The notes: generated by a model not told the origin, from the sequence alone. A stretch of DNA of 64,000 nucleotides from Earliella scabrosa (GCA_022605405.1 JABYQQ010000001.1:3472001-3536000), one strand, 5' to 3'; counted from the stretch's first letter, positions 37,440 to 50,958 are shown. Program-made: numbers and translations.

Positions 37440-39863
37440 CTATACAGCACGATGCTCCGGGTGCTCGTCTAGTGGTGTAGGGACAGACGAAGAGATGTTT
37501 CGGCTATGCCGCTGCCCGGAGATGGGCGACGACGCAGTGGAAGTCCGATAAGTGTACGCAGGCGAGTGGAGTGTGTCTGTTGTCAGAGACGGCGGTCGTG
37601 AATGCTGGAATGACCACCGATGCGGCAACGTCTCCCCGAGGGTCGTGCTCGACGTTCCGCTCAGCGGCGTTCCCGGCGCAAGCGACGCAGTACTCGGCGG
37701 AGAGGGATTCTCTGGCCGAAGCCCAAAGTATTGCGAGGGCGCGGTGGTCACCGTCGCGCTGTCCTTCTTCTCCAAGTCGTCGCTGGGAGCCACCCCATGA
37801 CTCTTCTCGACGAAAGAAGGGTCGCTGGGCTGGCTAACAAGAGCCGTGTGTGCGGACCGGCGTCCTCGGCGACCGCAAGTGACCGCGTACTTGAAAAGGC
37901 GCCAGACTCCCATGTTCACAAGCAGGTTGAAGAACATGACGATCACAGCAACCGAGAAGATGACGGCAGTGACGGCCCCTATGGCTACTCGGGGAATCGG
38001 TTTCACCGCGAGTGACTCCGCAAAGGCGATCATCAGTCCGCTGCAGACCAGTCGGGTGATGCAGAGATAGCCTGCGAGAACGTCTGCGCGCCGCGTTGGG
38101 AAGGGTTTGAGGACAACGATCGTGAGGAAGAGGAGGAACTCGAGCACAACGAAAAAGACCGCCTGAACCATGCCATGCGCGTGCGCAAAGGCGGTCACTA
38201 GGGCCTTTAGCGTCATCACGAGCAGGAGAGGGATCACGTAGTACACCCTGTTGGGCCGGTATGGGGCCGTGAAAGGCACCAGGGAAGCCGTCGGTGCGGC
38301 GTTTGACCATCGTGCAAGGGGGAGCGAGGAGCGAACAGCGAAGAACGCGGATGGAAGAACGATGGACATCAACGCAATCAGCATGATCACGGATAGCAAG
38401 ATGGAAAGCCACGAATCCTTGAGCGTCCACTGATAGAAGGTGAAAACAAGGATGGGCAAGGCAGCTATCAGCGCAGCACGCAGTCCCCATGCGCGTGCAA
38501 ACGATGGGTACCGTTCGCGGAACTCCACAATGCGAGGATGCCTCTTGGCTAGGTCTGAGCGGCAGAGCAACACGGTGGCGCCAAAGATGATAGCAAGCAC
38601 GCCCAGAACGAGGGCGGCGAGGATCAGCGCCACGAAGAAGACGGTCATGAACGCGTTGGCTGTTGCGATGCCGATGGAGTTGGCGTAGATGGGGATGCCT
38701 GCTTGGAGGACGTTGGAGGAATCATCTGTGACGGTCGCTACGTTTCCGCCCACGAGAACCTGGGGCGAGAAGGCGGACGCATTGCGAGCCAAAAGGTTGG
38801 TGAAGTCAAATTGAGGGAGAGAGGGGAGAGTGGCCAAGAGCGACTGGGGAAGAACGAAGCTGGCGGAATTGTATGGACTGAGCTTGCGGTTGACGAAGGA
38901 GATTCCGCCATCGTCGGTGGCATTGCTCATGCCGCCGCCGGTGAGGTGGCGCATTCGATCGATAGACCTCTGGATGGAAGAGTCCGAGGAGGCAGCAAAG
39001 AGGCCGATCGCCCATGCAAAGTTGAGGGTGAACGAGCGATAGAGGGAGGGGAAGTTGAGGCCCAAAAGGCCGGAGAGGGCGACGGTTTGGAAGAGGGAGA
39101 TGAGGTCGATGAGGCGGACGGGAGCCAATGCCAATGGACCGTCGACGATGGACTGCCAGAGGGCGAGGAGGAGAGCGAGGAGGGCGATGGTACCTGTCGT
39201 CCATTCGACGGCCGGTTGATGGGTGGACCAGCCGTTGGAGAGGGTGGTCTGTACACAGGCCTTGATGTCGCCGTTCTGGACGTCTGTGAGGGTGAGCTGA
39301 GCGTATGCCTCGAGGTCGGGGATGAAGTAGGCGATGTCTGGGATCTGGGACTGGATGTCGAGGCTCTTTGGGAGGGAGAGGGAGTCTGAGCCGTTGAAGG
39401 TGTATATGGGGAGGGGACAGAGGGCGCCTCCGAAGAGGGAGCAGATGTCGATGGAGAGATTGAGTGGCTGCATGCCGTAGACGTTGAGGAAGAGGTTGGC
39501 GACGACATTTGTGTTGGGGTCCTGAGGATGGAAAGAGGAGAGGGGGGCAACGATGAGGGAAATATGGAGGGAAGAGAGGGAGACGAGTACGCACGACGCT
39601 GGCAGCGGTGACGTTGAAGACGATGGATTGGTTGTTGGCGTAGTAAGCGATGTCAAACTGGTCTATGAGGAGGGACTCTGGTGGTGCGCAGTAGGTGACG
39701 GAAGAGGTGACTGAGAGCAAGGGATTAGGCGGGGAGAGAGGAAGGGAAGAAGAACTTCAAGAAGAGGTGGATACTCACAGAGGACGTTGTCGCGTGCGTG
39801 GACAAGGGAGGCGAGAAGAAGGGGCGCGAGAGCGCGTCGCAGCCGGGCGACGGAGAAAAACAT
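37440..39863 (-). CDS. FLC/TRP-like membrane protein with ML-like domain
   Basis: Fungal FLC proteins (flavin carrier, TRP-like) are membrane proteins linked to FAD import into the ER, calcium homeostasis and cell-wall integrity. The ATG at 39861-39863 starts a signal peptide (FFSVARLRRALAPLLLAS). An intron separates it from the ML-like lumenal part (SSVTYCAPPESLLIDQFDI; Cys pairs; DICSLFGGALCPLPIY). The large last exon (about 39522-37440) carries about nine hydrophobic segments, for example TIALLALLLALWQSIV, TVFFVALILAALVLGVLAII and WLSILLSVIMLIALMSIVL. The charged Ser/Pro-rich cytosolic tail ends PEHRAV. No breaks are seen. Which FLC paralogue it is cannot be told. It is divergent from the adenylate cyclase gene. 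Confidence 0.85.
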
Positions 39864-41125
39864 GAAGGGCAAGAGGCGGGGAACGAGGAGGAGGAGGGCC
39901 TATATGGGCCTATATGAGGAGAGAAATGGGGTGAGCGTGGCATTGTACACGAGGACAAGGGGCGTAGCGGTATTGTTGTGCATACCTCGAGTCGACGCTC
40001 GGGCTGAAAGCCTATTGTCCGGCTGTTGTTCTCTGTGCGGCTGCGGTGGGAAGGAGGGACGGAGACGAGGCAAAGAGCGAAAGAGGGACAAGGAGCGACG
40101 ACGGCGCGGGTTTATGTGCTGGAGCAGACGCCACCGACGACGTCTCGCACGACGAGCTACTCCTCACAGACACCGACGAGCACCGACAACTCCTCTTTTC
40201 CGCTCTCGGCCTCGGCCCGGCGTCCATCCGCAGCCCGGCGTTTGCCGTCTCCGTGCGCGCTCCGGCTCGGCTCTCTCGTCCGCCCCGCCGCGTGTCCTCG
40301 GCCTGCTCGTCCTCTCGCAGTTGTCTCGCAGTCGTGCTCTCCGCAGTGTTCGACTCCCATGCTCGCAGCCCGACCCTATCCAACGTTGAACAGCGTCGAA
40401 TCTCTCGAGCCTCTCAAGCCACATCCCCGACGTCGCCCATAGGAATCCCACACCAACTTCGCCCTTCCTCCGACTCTGAAGGTTGTGCCGAAAACGTCCA
40501 ACCGGCAACAGCGATACTCCTTCCTCCCGATCCGAGCATACCGACCTCGTGTGACGGAGATCCTACTTGTTAGTAGCAGTAAAGCGCGATCTCCCGAGTA
40601 ATCTGATCAAAGTCAACCAGACGTGTATGTTTGGACAATGTATGTAGTATGTAGCCCACAACCGACGCATCTTGGGACGGTGTTTCGCGAGCACAGGTCA
40701 CGGTGAACAAGGGCTGTCGCGCGCTGCAGGCCATGGCTGCTGGCCGGAGAATGTGCAAGAGCGTGGACGAGCGTGTCCATATCTCGATCTAGTCGCAGTC
40801 AGTAAGCACGAGTGAGTCGAGTCGGACTCAGTGACAGTGTCGACGGAGCGCAGTCGCAGGAAAGCGGTGCTCAGCGACACAACGCCCGCTTACGTAACAC
40901 CCATAAACAGCAAGAGAGACCGATCAGCCTCTGCCAGCCTCTCAATCGGGCGTCTCTCTCCCTCAGCCTCGACCGGCCCTCTCCCGACGCCCGACGCCTC
41001 TCTCCCGACGCCTTTCGCCCGACACCTCTCTCTCAACCGCCCCGTCGACGCAAAGGCTGCTCGCATCCATCTCGCCACATCCCACTTCTCTCACCGCCCA
41101 GCCGCGCTGCGGCACGCTCCTCCCC
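39864..41125. promoter_or_regulatory. Divergent promoter, FLC-like gene and CYR1
   Basis: About 1.26 kb between two divergent starts. The CYR1-proximal part (about 40900-41125) is very C/T-rich on the plus strand, with repeated CTCTCTCCC and CCCGACGCC blocks, a common feature of basidiomycete promoters. Long frames in this stretch (39787-40573 on several frames) follow from base composition and are not called. Confidence 0.5.
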
Positions 41126-44100
41126 ATGCCATCCGTCCTCTCCCCGTCCTCTTCGCCTACCTCTCTTCCTCTCCAAGGACCTCATGCCATGCAATCCGAC
41201 TCCTACCAGGACCACTTTCCAACCGCTATACGCATCTCCCGCGACTTCACCAACACCACCATTTCCCCAGAACTCATCAACCATGAAGATACTCTCGCCG
41301 TAGCCGCAGAGGATGTAAACATTGCAGAGATTGCGCCATGGGCAACCCCCAACAACGGTTCAGAACCTGTGAGTGTCCCACCCTCGTTCATCTCCCACTC
41401 TCCACCATCCCATCCCGTGCACCCGACATGGCCGAAAGCTCCAGAAGAAAGCCGTACCGCACAATGTGCACGGACTCAGCTGTATCCCTTCCCTACTCTT
41501 TCTTCTGCGCCATCGCATCCGCTGTAACTGACAGCTTGAGCTTGGGTCAAGTCGTTTCCCATCGGCTGTCCTTGTCCGTCTCTCCACCAGCTCCGCTCCC
41601 TTTCTCACATTCATCTCTCAACAGCCCACCCCGCCTCCGAAGCAGACCTCTCATCGTTTCGGCTTCCCCCACAAGCCTTCATTCTCCTCATTCACTCTCC
41701 CTCGACATGCTAGCTCATCCAGCATCAGTATCTCTACCACCTCCACCGCCCGTCCCTCCGAAACGCTCAGCGTACACTCCAACGAGTCTTACCGTAGCTC
41801 CGACCCTCGCACCAAGAAGCCATCCCTCGGTCCTTTTAGCAGCGTCTTCAAGAAACGTTCCCGTAGCCGTCTGCGCTCAGAGCCTCCCCCTCTCGAACCC
41901 GTGCCTCCCATGCCCACCTCCTTCCATCCTACCCCGACCACCCCTCCCGGCTCGTTCTCCTCCAAGAAAGACCGCAGTCGCAGCAGTAAGAGGAATCCGA
42001 CTTATGTCACGCCTCCCGCTCCCCCACCCAAGGATAGTCTCTATACTCTCGACACTAACCTCGACCAGATGGACGGCATCGTCGATCTCAGAGTCCTACC
42101 CACCGCCGGTGTCGAGAGCAGCTCCCCGGGCAGCGGCTTCGAGTCTTCCTATCACTCGAGTTCCGATGTTTCCTCCATGCACTTCGGCTCCGTGAACACG
42201 TCTTTCAGCAACCCGTTCTCGCCTTCTCCTGGCCAACGGCGTCTCGCCCCCGGCGCGGTCCCTTTTGACGGTCGGAGGATATCTCCCAAAGCTCGCGGAT
42301 CTGGTAGTCATACTGTATGTCTCGATGGAGACTCGCCATCGTGGACAGCGCCAGAGAGTTGGGCTGTCGAAAAGGAGGGCGAAGATCCCCTCGCACCGTA
42401 CTCATCCTCCGACGAAAGTGCCAGAGGCAAGTCCGGCCGTAAGCGCAGAAAGCGGACACCAGGGAACAAGCAGCTCTACAAAGTTCGGATATACCGGGCG
42501 AACAACTCTTACCACGTCGTCTCCTGCGACTTGAACGTCACGGTCTCGCAGCTGACCCCTCAACTCAATAGAAAGCTGCTGTTGGATCCCGGTGTGGAGC
42601 CCCATCGGTTGCATCTCAAGGAGCGGGGTAGAGGTGCGGACTGTCTTAACACGAGTGGCGTGTGTGACAATATTGACATTGATATGATACCTTGGTTGCA
42701 GAGCGGGTACTTGCACCTACCGAGAAGCCTGCAGACATCGTTCGCAGACGATTAGAGCAAGCAGGGTATGACGTTGTCGACGGCTTGGACCTGCTTGGGG
42801 CGGATGACATACAGTTCCTCTTGAAGTTTGTATACAAAAGCAATGTGCTCGGGCCGCCGGTACGTCCTTACACTCTCGGTCGGATTGTCAGACAATGACA
42901 AATGCCGTCGTAGGAGGAGGAGATGCAGTTCGATACGTTCGACCTCATCGACCTCACGTCACGCAGTCTCAAAGCGGTGCCAGTTCCATTATACGCGCAT
43001 GCAGACGCCATCGTTTCACTGAACCTTTCTCGGAACCCCATGCTGGAGATTCCGCTCGACTTCATCCAAGCTTGTACAGCACTCAAGGAGCTCCGCTTGT
43101 CTCACATGGCACTCAAAAAGGTTCCCCAGAGCGTCCGACATTGTCGAACTCTCCAGTGGCTCGATCTGTCATGCAATCGAATAGGCGATCTCGACGATGC
43201 TGGACTAGACCAGATTCGGGATCTCCGACATCTGAAGCTACAGAACAACCGGATGGAGAACCTCCCATATTATTTCCCTCGCCTCCGCGCCCTTCGCGAT
43301 CTCAACATCTCCAACAACAAGTTCAAGCATATCCCCGCCGGAGTTTGTGAGATCATTACCCTCGTCGACCTCGACGTGTCCTTCAACTCCATTTCTGAGC
43401 TTCCGGAAGAGCTTGGCCAACTGACGCAACTCGACCATCTCATCATCGTAGGCAACCAGGTCGGCAAGATTCCGGAGCGATGTGCTAACTTGAAGAATCT
43501 TCGAGTCCTCGACTGCCGGCGGAATCACATCACAGACATTTCCGTCGTATGCACTCTCCCGAAGATCGAGCAGCTCCTGGCCGATCACAATCAGATGCAT
43601 GCTCTTGACGTCTCCTTCGGTCCCGCACTGAAGCAGCTAGACGCGTCCCACAACGACATCACTCAGCTCAATCTCGTTCCCGGTCCGCTCGGGCTGCCGT
43701 ATGCGCTGACAACGCTTAACCTCTCATACGCGAAGCTCTCAACCCTGGATGACCTCGCCCTCGCGCAGCTTACCGCGCTCGAGGTACTGCGCATTGACCA
43801 TAATTCCATCCGATCGCTCCCGGAGAGTTTGGGCGGATTGAGCAAGCTCAAACACCTCTCCTGTTCGAACAACCGGCTCTTCCAGTTGCCGACGAGCATT
43901 GGGCGCTTGCAGTGGCTCGAGACGTTGGAGGCACACAACAACGACCTGTCCGAGCTCCCGATGAGCCTGTGGAATTGCTCTTCGCTCCAGGTTATCAATG
44001 TCACTTCAAACGTCATCAGCTCGTGGCACCTCCCGCCGGGCTCGATCGACCTCGACGCCGTGCCGTCGTACGCGTGGGGAAGCACGTTGAGCCTGACCTT

Positions 44101-46857
44101 GGACAGGAAGGCGTCGAACGGTTCCATCCCTGCGACTACACTTCCCGCGCTGGCGTTGTCCTTGGAGAAGCTGTTCGTTGGCGAGAACAGCTTGACGGCG
44201 GATAGCCTGCACCCTCTCGCACTGCTCAAGGAACTCCGGGTATTGAACTTGTCGTTCAACAACATCCAGCAGCTACCTAGTAGCTTCTTCCGGAACCTGA
44301 CTCAACTGCGCGAGTTGTACCTGAGCGGGAACGACATCTCCGCCATCCCCACGGAGAACCTGCAGCACATGACGCGGCTCGAAGTCCTGTTCTTGAACGG
44401 CAACAAGTTGCAGACGCTACCGCGGGAGATCAGCAAGCTGACGAACTTGTCGGTCATGGACGTCGGAAGCAACGTGTTGAAGTACAATATCAACAACTGG
44501 GAGTTTGACTGGAATTGGTGTGTCAACGACCTACCGCTTCATTCGGAGCGAATGCTGACCACGTTCCGCCGTACCGTAGGAACTTCAACACTAATCTGCG
44601 GTACTTGAACCTGTCTGGCAACAAACGTCTGGAGATCAAGCCGGACATCAACCACAGGCAATCACGGAACCACCAGCAGCTCTCCGACTTCTCCAGCCTG
44701 ACACAGTTGCGCATCCTCGGTCTTATGGATGTGACGATCGGCATGCAGACGAACATCCCTGAAGAGAGCGAGGACCGTCGTGTTCGTACGTCCATGGCAG
44801 ACGTCAATGGGATGGCGTACGGTATCGCCGACACACTTGGTCTCACGGAGCACCTCACCATGATTGACCTTGTGCAACCCCATTTCCGTGGAATGCAGAA
44901 CGAGGCGATATTCGCCATGTTCGGGCGAGCCTCGCACATCGCGAGCAACAACAAACTCACGAAGTTTCTGCATGACACCTTTCTGCGCGTCTTCTCGGAG
45001 GAGCTCGATAAGTTGCAACGGAACGAGAAGATCGACGATGCTATGCGGCGATCGTTCCTGAAGCTGAACAAGCTTCTCCACGACCACCTGTACTCCCCAT
45101 CTGGTCGGAAGATGTCCCATGTCAGCGCGTCAGCGATGAACCAAACGATCCACGACAAGATCGGCGCCTCGGGAATCGTCCTCTACCTCGTTGGGCGCAC
45201 GCTCTACGTCGCCAATGCTGGTAACGCTCTCGCCGTAGTGTCTCGGTCCGGAGAAGCCAATCTGGTGTCCCGCAAGCACGATCCCTTTGACCGGCAGGAG
45301 ACCGCTCGCATCCGTGCCGCCGAAGGCTGGGTCTCCCCGAAAGGTTTTGTCAATGACGAGATCGACGTCTCTCGATCGTTCGGCTTCTATTATCTCCTTC
45401 CCGTTGTCAACCCCCGGCCAGACGTATTCAAGTACGACCTCAAGGAGCAGGACGAGTTCGTCATCGTTGGTAATCGGGGGCTGTGGGACTACGTGTCCTA
45501 CCAGACAGCGGTCGATATCGCGCGGAAAGAACGAGATCCAATGATTGCGGCGCAGAAGCTTCGCGATTTCGCGATCTGCTACGGAGCGGAGGGCACCACG
45601 ATGATCATGGTCATCAGAGTCTCTGACCTGTTCGGTGAGCTGCCGCGCGACACCCAGCTTAGCCAGGATCCCGTCATTCCCGAAGACTTGCTTCGTCGCG
45701 CGAAGCGGAAACGCAAGGATATCACCAATTCAGACATTTCGCGCTTACCGGACGAGGTCCCTCCCCCTACCGGTCACGTTGCGCTGGTCTTCACCGATAT
45801 CCGCAATTCGACCCACCTGTGGGAGGTCAATCCTGGCATGCAATCAGCCATGGTCCTCCACAACAACCTGCTCCGTCGCCTGCTTCGTCTCTGCGGTGGT
45901 TACGAGGTCAAGACCGAAGGAGATGCTTTCATGTGCTCCTTTCCGACAACCCTCGCCGCGCTGTGGTGGTGCATGTGCGTGCAAGTGCAGCTCCTCAGCC
46001 TTTCGTGGCCGCTCGAGCTGCTCGAGTGCGAAGACGGGAAGGAGATTCGTGACCAGGTGGGACGGGTGATTGCTCGCGGATTGTCGTTGCGCATGGGCAT
46101 CCACTGCGGTCAGCCCGTGTGTGAACCTGATCCCGTCACCGGTCGGATGGACTACTTCGGACCCATGGTCAACCGCGCCGCGCGTGTCAACGCGGTCGCC
46201 GCAGGCGGTCAAATCATGTGCAGCGCAGACGTCATCAAGGAGATCAACGCTCGGATCCTAAACTCGGGTCCCCTCACCGAACGTTCGGAGTCCCAGTCTC
46301 AGAACGCCATCGACGCCATCCGACGAATGGGTGTGAAAATCTTCTCTGTTGGTGAAGTCAAGCTTAAAGGCCTCGAGGTTCCCGAGACCTTGTCCATTCT
46401 CTACCCGGCCGAGCTCGCTAGCCGACAGAATCTCGAATCATTCGAGACCACGCCGACCGCATCAGCATCCCGCGTGCAGTTCAGCGTGGAGCAGATGCGC
46501 GAGCTCGGTCTTCTCTGCGTGCGGTTGGAAACCTTGGCCAACTCCCGTATATTCCGACCCCTTCCTGTCCGCAAAGGCAGCATCGCGTCAGTGACTGCAC
46601 CCCACCATGACGACGATTCTGGTGCAGAGTCTCCTTTGATTGTCCGGGACGATCCAAGCCTCTACCTTCCTGTCATGGACGAGACATCGTCTGATGCGCA
46701 CCTAACCACCGTTCTTCACTCACTGTCCCTCCGCATCGACAACGCCCTTACGAAGCTCGCATTTATGCAAATGACCGCCATCGAGGGGAGAACCGGCATG
46801 CCCGATCTGGCTCTCAGGGAGAAGATATTTGAGCTATGTCGCCCCATACCGTTGTGA
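41126..46857 (+). CDS. CYR1: Adenylate cyclase (RA, LRR, PP2C-like, cyclase)
   Basis: Makes cAMP from ATP and is the Ras/G-alpha-responsive input of the PKA pathway. Five exons join in phase (41126-41368, 41625-42633, 42702-42859, 42914-44517, 44580-46857) and give 1,763 residues. A Ser/Pro-rich N-terminus is followed by a Ras-association-like fold (YKVRIYRANNSYHVV). Then come over a dozen leucine-rich repeats (LSLNLSRNPMLEIP-type), a PP2C-like region (GMAYGIADTLG; GNRGLWDYVS) and the class III cyclase core (ALVFTDIRNSTHLWE; GGYEVKTEGDAFMCSF; RMGIHCG; YFGPMVNRAARV). The C-terminal tail matches fungal cyclases. The start could also be the in-frame ATG at 41189. The length is a little under that of other basidiomycete cyclases. 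Confidence 0.95.
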
Positions 46858-48141
46858 TGGCGTTGGCGGCTCGATCGGGGGCATCTAACTTATTATGTTT
46901 GTCGGCAATTGTACTCTGCTCATCCTCTTTACTACCATTAGACCGTTTGTGTATGCCCTTGTAGTATTCACATCACCACCCACATTGCACTGTACCATAT
47001 TGTAAGATGATATCATTATTTGTTTGCATTTGGACTCTGTCACTTGTTGTGCAAGGTGGTTGTTGGAAGTTTTACACACAAAATCTAAAGATTGGTGCCA
47101 CAATTTTTTCAGCACCATAACATTGTTACTTTTGGGAGAAAACATGCAATGGTGATTGCATCCGGAAGAGTGACAGTGATGAAATGATCAAAATTCTGGA
47201 TGTTGAGAAGGTTCAAGTGTGTCACAATAGTTTATTATGTTGCAACCTGGGGTCAAGCAAGACAGAAAAAGAACAACTTGAACAAGGTGAGCAAGAGCAT
47301 TTGACAAGTGTTTTTGCAGCATGAGTGGGGCAAGACCCAACATGCAGGGCTGAAGACAAGTTGTATTGAACAAAGTATCTACAACTTGAAAAGAAATATA
47401 AGTGAGACTCAAGGTCAGAACTGAGGTGTCAGCTCTTTGAGTTGCAACTTGCAAGTGCTAGAGTTCAAGATATCTACAATTAGGACATTCTCTGGACTAG
47501 AAAGTAGCTCAGGTTCTGGTAGTGATGTCCAGGGCCAGGCCGGGCTTAATTGCCTGGGCTTGGGCTGGGCTTATGAGGGCTGGGGCTCTCAGATATGTCA
47601 AGCCCGGCCCTCCAAGAGGGCTCAGGCTGGGCTCAGGCCAGGTCGGGCTTAAGCCCGGGCTTATGATAGGGTTAGAACCTATTGATAACTACTGAATTGA
47701 AAGTGTCCTGGTACACACTACAACATGTTACGATTGATGAGTTTACGAATTAATCGTTCTTATGGGGAGCTTTTGGCCCGGCGCTTGTGACACAACTTGA
47801 TCACTGTGGGAAAAGTTTTTGTTACTCTTCAACCATCATGATATGGTTGGGGACAGAACTCAGCGGCGAGCGCCCGTGCCTATACGCGCAACTGCTAAGC
47901 TTCCACCACCACACTTCGAATCATCAGGGAACTTTGTGCATATAGTACGTACTCAATGTGGCTATCGAATGGGTGGAATAGATGTGTGGAATTCTAAGAT
48001 ATGGGTTCTGGTGCTCGGATTTGGCGCAGCTCGATGACTAAGCTATTGCCATATATGGGTATTGCACTACTCCGCCAGTCACGTGATTTCATATATGCCG
48101 GCAAGACATTGCGGAGACGTTGAGACCACGGAAATATTGCC
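46858..48141. other. Intergenic, AT-rich, boundary of the transposon-rich zone
   Basis: After the CYR1 stop the sequence becomes AT-rich with no gene. At about 47520-47680 a GC-rich patch holds repeated GGGCTT/AAGCCC motifs (for example GGGCTTAAGCCCGGGCTT), which could be a small non-autonomous element, but I found no clear ends. Confidence 0.5.
47520..47680. repeat. GGGCTT-rich repetitive patch
   Basis: Multiple copies of GGGCTT and its complement, including the palindromic GGGCTTAAGCCC at about 47647-47658, in otherwise AT-rich DNA. No terminal inverted repeats or target duplication could be fixed. Confidence 0.45.
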
Positions 48142-50958
48142 ATGCCTCGTACCAAGCAGCATCCTACAAAGCTTCGTAACTCTGCTGGTCAGTTTGTACC
48201 TTCTGCAACTCCATCGGAACTTCCTCTGGCTTCGACCTCTACTTCCCCACCGCTTGGAGGGTCTCAATACCTTGTATGGCATTCTACTGATTCTGTGATG
48301 ATGGCATCAGTTGAGAAGTCTGGCGACAAGAAGGCGGATTCGGAGGCATTGGGATCTGATGAAGAAGATGAAGACACATGGGCAAAGCTGCGAGAGGAGC
48401 GAAAGGCACAGAGACGGGCTCAGAAACTCAAGAGGCTCCAGGCTAGCTCCATGAAGTGTGCCAAGTATGTACTCGATGGGCCGGCGGACAGAGCAGGAGG
48501 GCCAAAGGATAAGACGGGCAAAAAGAGAGGTCCATACCGCATTGGTGGTGATGCAGAGCGTACCTTGCAGCGGAAGCGGAAGAGGGTTCTCGATGAAGCT
48601 GAGCATGACGGACTTGACATCCAGCATCCTTCGGTTCAACGCCGCCTTGATGCTCTGCAGCCACGCCAAAAAAAGACCCACACACAGATGTCCCTGACAA
48701 CTTTTATGACCCCTTCACATCCTGCAACTTCCGCAGTCAGCACGAACACGCTGTCAGATACTACCGAGCCCGAACCACTCACCAGTTCTGATCCCGGGGA
48801 TGATATCCTTCTCCTGTCCGAGTCTGACGATGAAGACATACTCCTTGCTTCATTCGTTGTAAGGGCTGGAGCTACATTACAAGATCCCCCTTCCTCAAAC
48901 GACAATCCCAGCACGTCGACTGTAGCTGACAGTTACGGCACCACCATGGCTGCTGAAGAGATTGCCCAGTATACTGAGGACGTCCTGGAGACATCAATGT
49001 CAAAAACCCCAGATGAGCTATACCAGCTCGCCAATGAGAGCCGTCGAAAGGCCCGTCAGGCACATGACTATCGCTCTGAGGTCATCTTCGCATCCCTCAT
49101 GGATTTCTACCGATGGCTCCCTCTTCATGGTCGACTGCGCGCTGCATTCTGTGTCTTTAAGATCCATCAGCGTGGCCCTGCATTTGCATGTGTACTTTGC
49201 GCACAGACACATCACTTTGAGTCCACTGAGTCTCTCAAACCATCCCGCCAGGGTCAAAGAGCACGTAGTGAGTCGACACTGGATAATGAGGCCGTCGCAC
49301 TGGGAGTACAGTCATGGCTGTGCACACTGCAACCTGGACAGGCTGTCATTTATCTAACTATACAGACCGTCAGTTTGCTGATGAGATGGTTCGGAACAGA
49401 TCATATCAAAGCTCCTACAGACACACCTTAACACAACTCTGTTGCCATCTCTGCAGTTCCGTAAGCAATCCCTTAGTCTCCGTCAGGCACACCGCTGGCT
49501 CTGGAGACTGGGATACCGCCGACGCCGTCACATCAGTAGTTCCCCGAAAGCATTACCGAGCTTATTTCGCCCGAATAAGCTCCGTAAGCGCGGGTAAGAC
49601 CGTAAGCTCCGGCATTTTGCCGGGCTTACTGATGAAATAAGCTCCGATAAGCTCGGTAATGCTTTTGGGGAACTACTGATGCACACAAAAGACGTGTACT
49701 GGGATGGACATGAACGTAAGGATGTGCGCAAGTGGAGGAAGGAGTATATTGATGAAATAGCAAAGATCGAACAGTGAGTGAATATCCACATACCTTGCAC
49801 ATCATAAGGAGTAGCATACCAATCGGTGTGCAATATGCGGCAGGTACATATCGATCTACGACGGGGAGAACATGGATGAAGAAGCCCCAGCATCCCTTGA
49901 CGACAACAAGGAGCATGTCCTGATATTCCATGACGAGTCAGTGTTCCACGCAAACAATTACAAAGAGAATTACTGGCTAAAGGAGGACGAGCAAGTCCTC
50001 AAGAAGAAGGACAAAGGTTGTCTCATCATGGTGTCTGGATTTATTTGTCAACGCTTCGGAAACCTTGCGCTCACTCCCGCATTGCTTGACGAAAATGCAA
50101 AGCTTCCTGAAGCCGACCGTCTCGGTGTCACAGACTCTCGTGTCGTGATCTACTCAAGCTCAAAGAAGGGAGGTGATGATTATTGGAATATAGAGCAAAT
50201 GATCGCACAAGTATGTTTCCACCACAACCTGAAATTATATGAAGCACTTACGAGTCATGTATGTTCTACAGCTCCGCAACACCATACCTATTGCCCGCCG
50301 CCTGTATCCGAATGCTGTGATCCATTGGATCTTCGACAATTCCTCCTGTCATGGCAGTCTTGCGAAGGACACCCTCACTGTGATGAAGATGAATGTCAAC
50401 CCGGGAGGAAAGAACATACCGCACATGCACAGAACCATCATCCCCAACAACAACCTGTCAGGCCTTGGAGGCCTTTACCAGTCGATGCAGTTCGACCCAA
50501 GCCTCCCAAGCGACCATACATTCAAGGAGTTTGAGGAGCAGCCCAAGGGGATGCGTCAGGTCCTCAAGGAGCATGGTCTCTTGAAGCCAGGCATGGTGGG
50601 GGATTGCCAAGCTTGCAGACATTTATGGTCCCGGAAGGTGCATGTTATGGGTTCACAGAGATAGAGTTGGCTCGTATTGATGAAGATGAGGAGTATGACA
50701 CCGATGAAGAGGAAGAGAGTCGGCCATCGGACTGTTGCATGTGGCGCCTTCTCTCGCTTTAGGCGGATTTCCAAACTGAGACATCATTACTACAGCAGGT
50801 GGGCAGATGATAAATCTACAAATCGCACTGGTCTAACATACATGGCATATAGATCATCGAGGAGGCCAGTGACGTCTGCCACTTCCTCCCCAAGTTCCAT
50901 CCAGAAGTAAACCCAATCGAGTATTACTGGGGTTGGGTGAAGAACTACTTCCGGGAGC
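48142..50958 (+). pseudogene. DDE-superfamily transposase, broken
   Basis: A basidiomycete DDE transposase family. The N-terminal part starts at ATG 48142 and includes a basic region (GKKRGPYRIGGDAERTLQRK). Middle blocks are KIHQRGPAFA and ESLKPSRQGQRARSEST. The catalytic part shows D (HVLIFHDESVFHAN), D (VIHWIFDNSSCHGS) and E (FHPEVNPIEYYWGWVK). Short introns are present. Breaks: a 151-bp foldback at 49531-49681 between RLGYRRR and TKDVYWDGHER, a TAG at 50760-50762 (CAG to TAG fits), and loss of the 3' end at the 717-bp element at 50959. Several Cys sit where relatives, as I recall them, have Arg, consistent with CGN to TGN changes. No autonomous function remains. Confidence 0.75.
49531..49681. 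mobile_element. 151-bp foldback MITE inside the transposase
   Basis: The arms begin CATCAGTAGTTCCCC and end GGGGAACTACTGATG, and pairing continues inward (GCATTACCGAGCTTAT against ATAAGCTCGGTAATGC). The whole unit can fold as one hairpin. The flanks share only CA, so a 2-bp duplication is possible but not proven. Removing the unit with one CA keeps the transposase frame (RRRHTKDVYWDGHER). Confidence 0.8.

Noticed and set aside
38703..39389. Long plus-strand open frame opposite the FLC gene (228 residues)
   Set aside because: It is the complement of a well-supported membrane-protein exon. Its Gly/Glu/Asp-rich composition is what the reverse of that codon use gives.
39787..40573. Several overlapping 130-200 residue frames between FLC and CYR1
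   Set aside because: They lie in a divergent promoter, overlap in all frames and are dominated by Arg/Ser/Pro from base composition.
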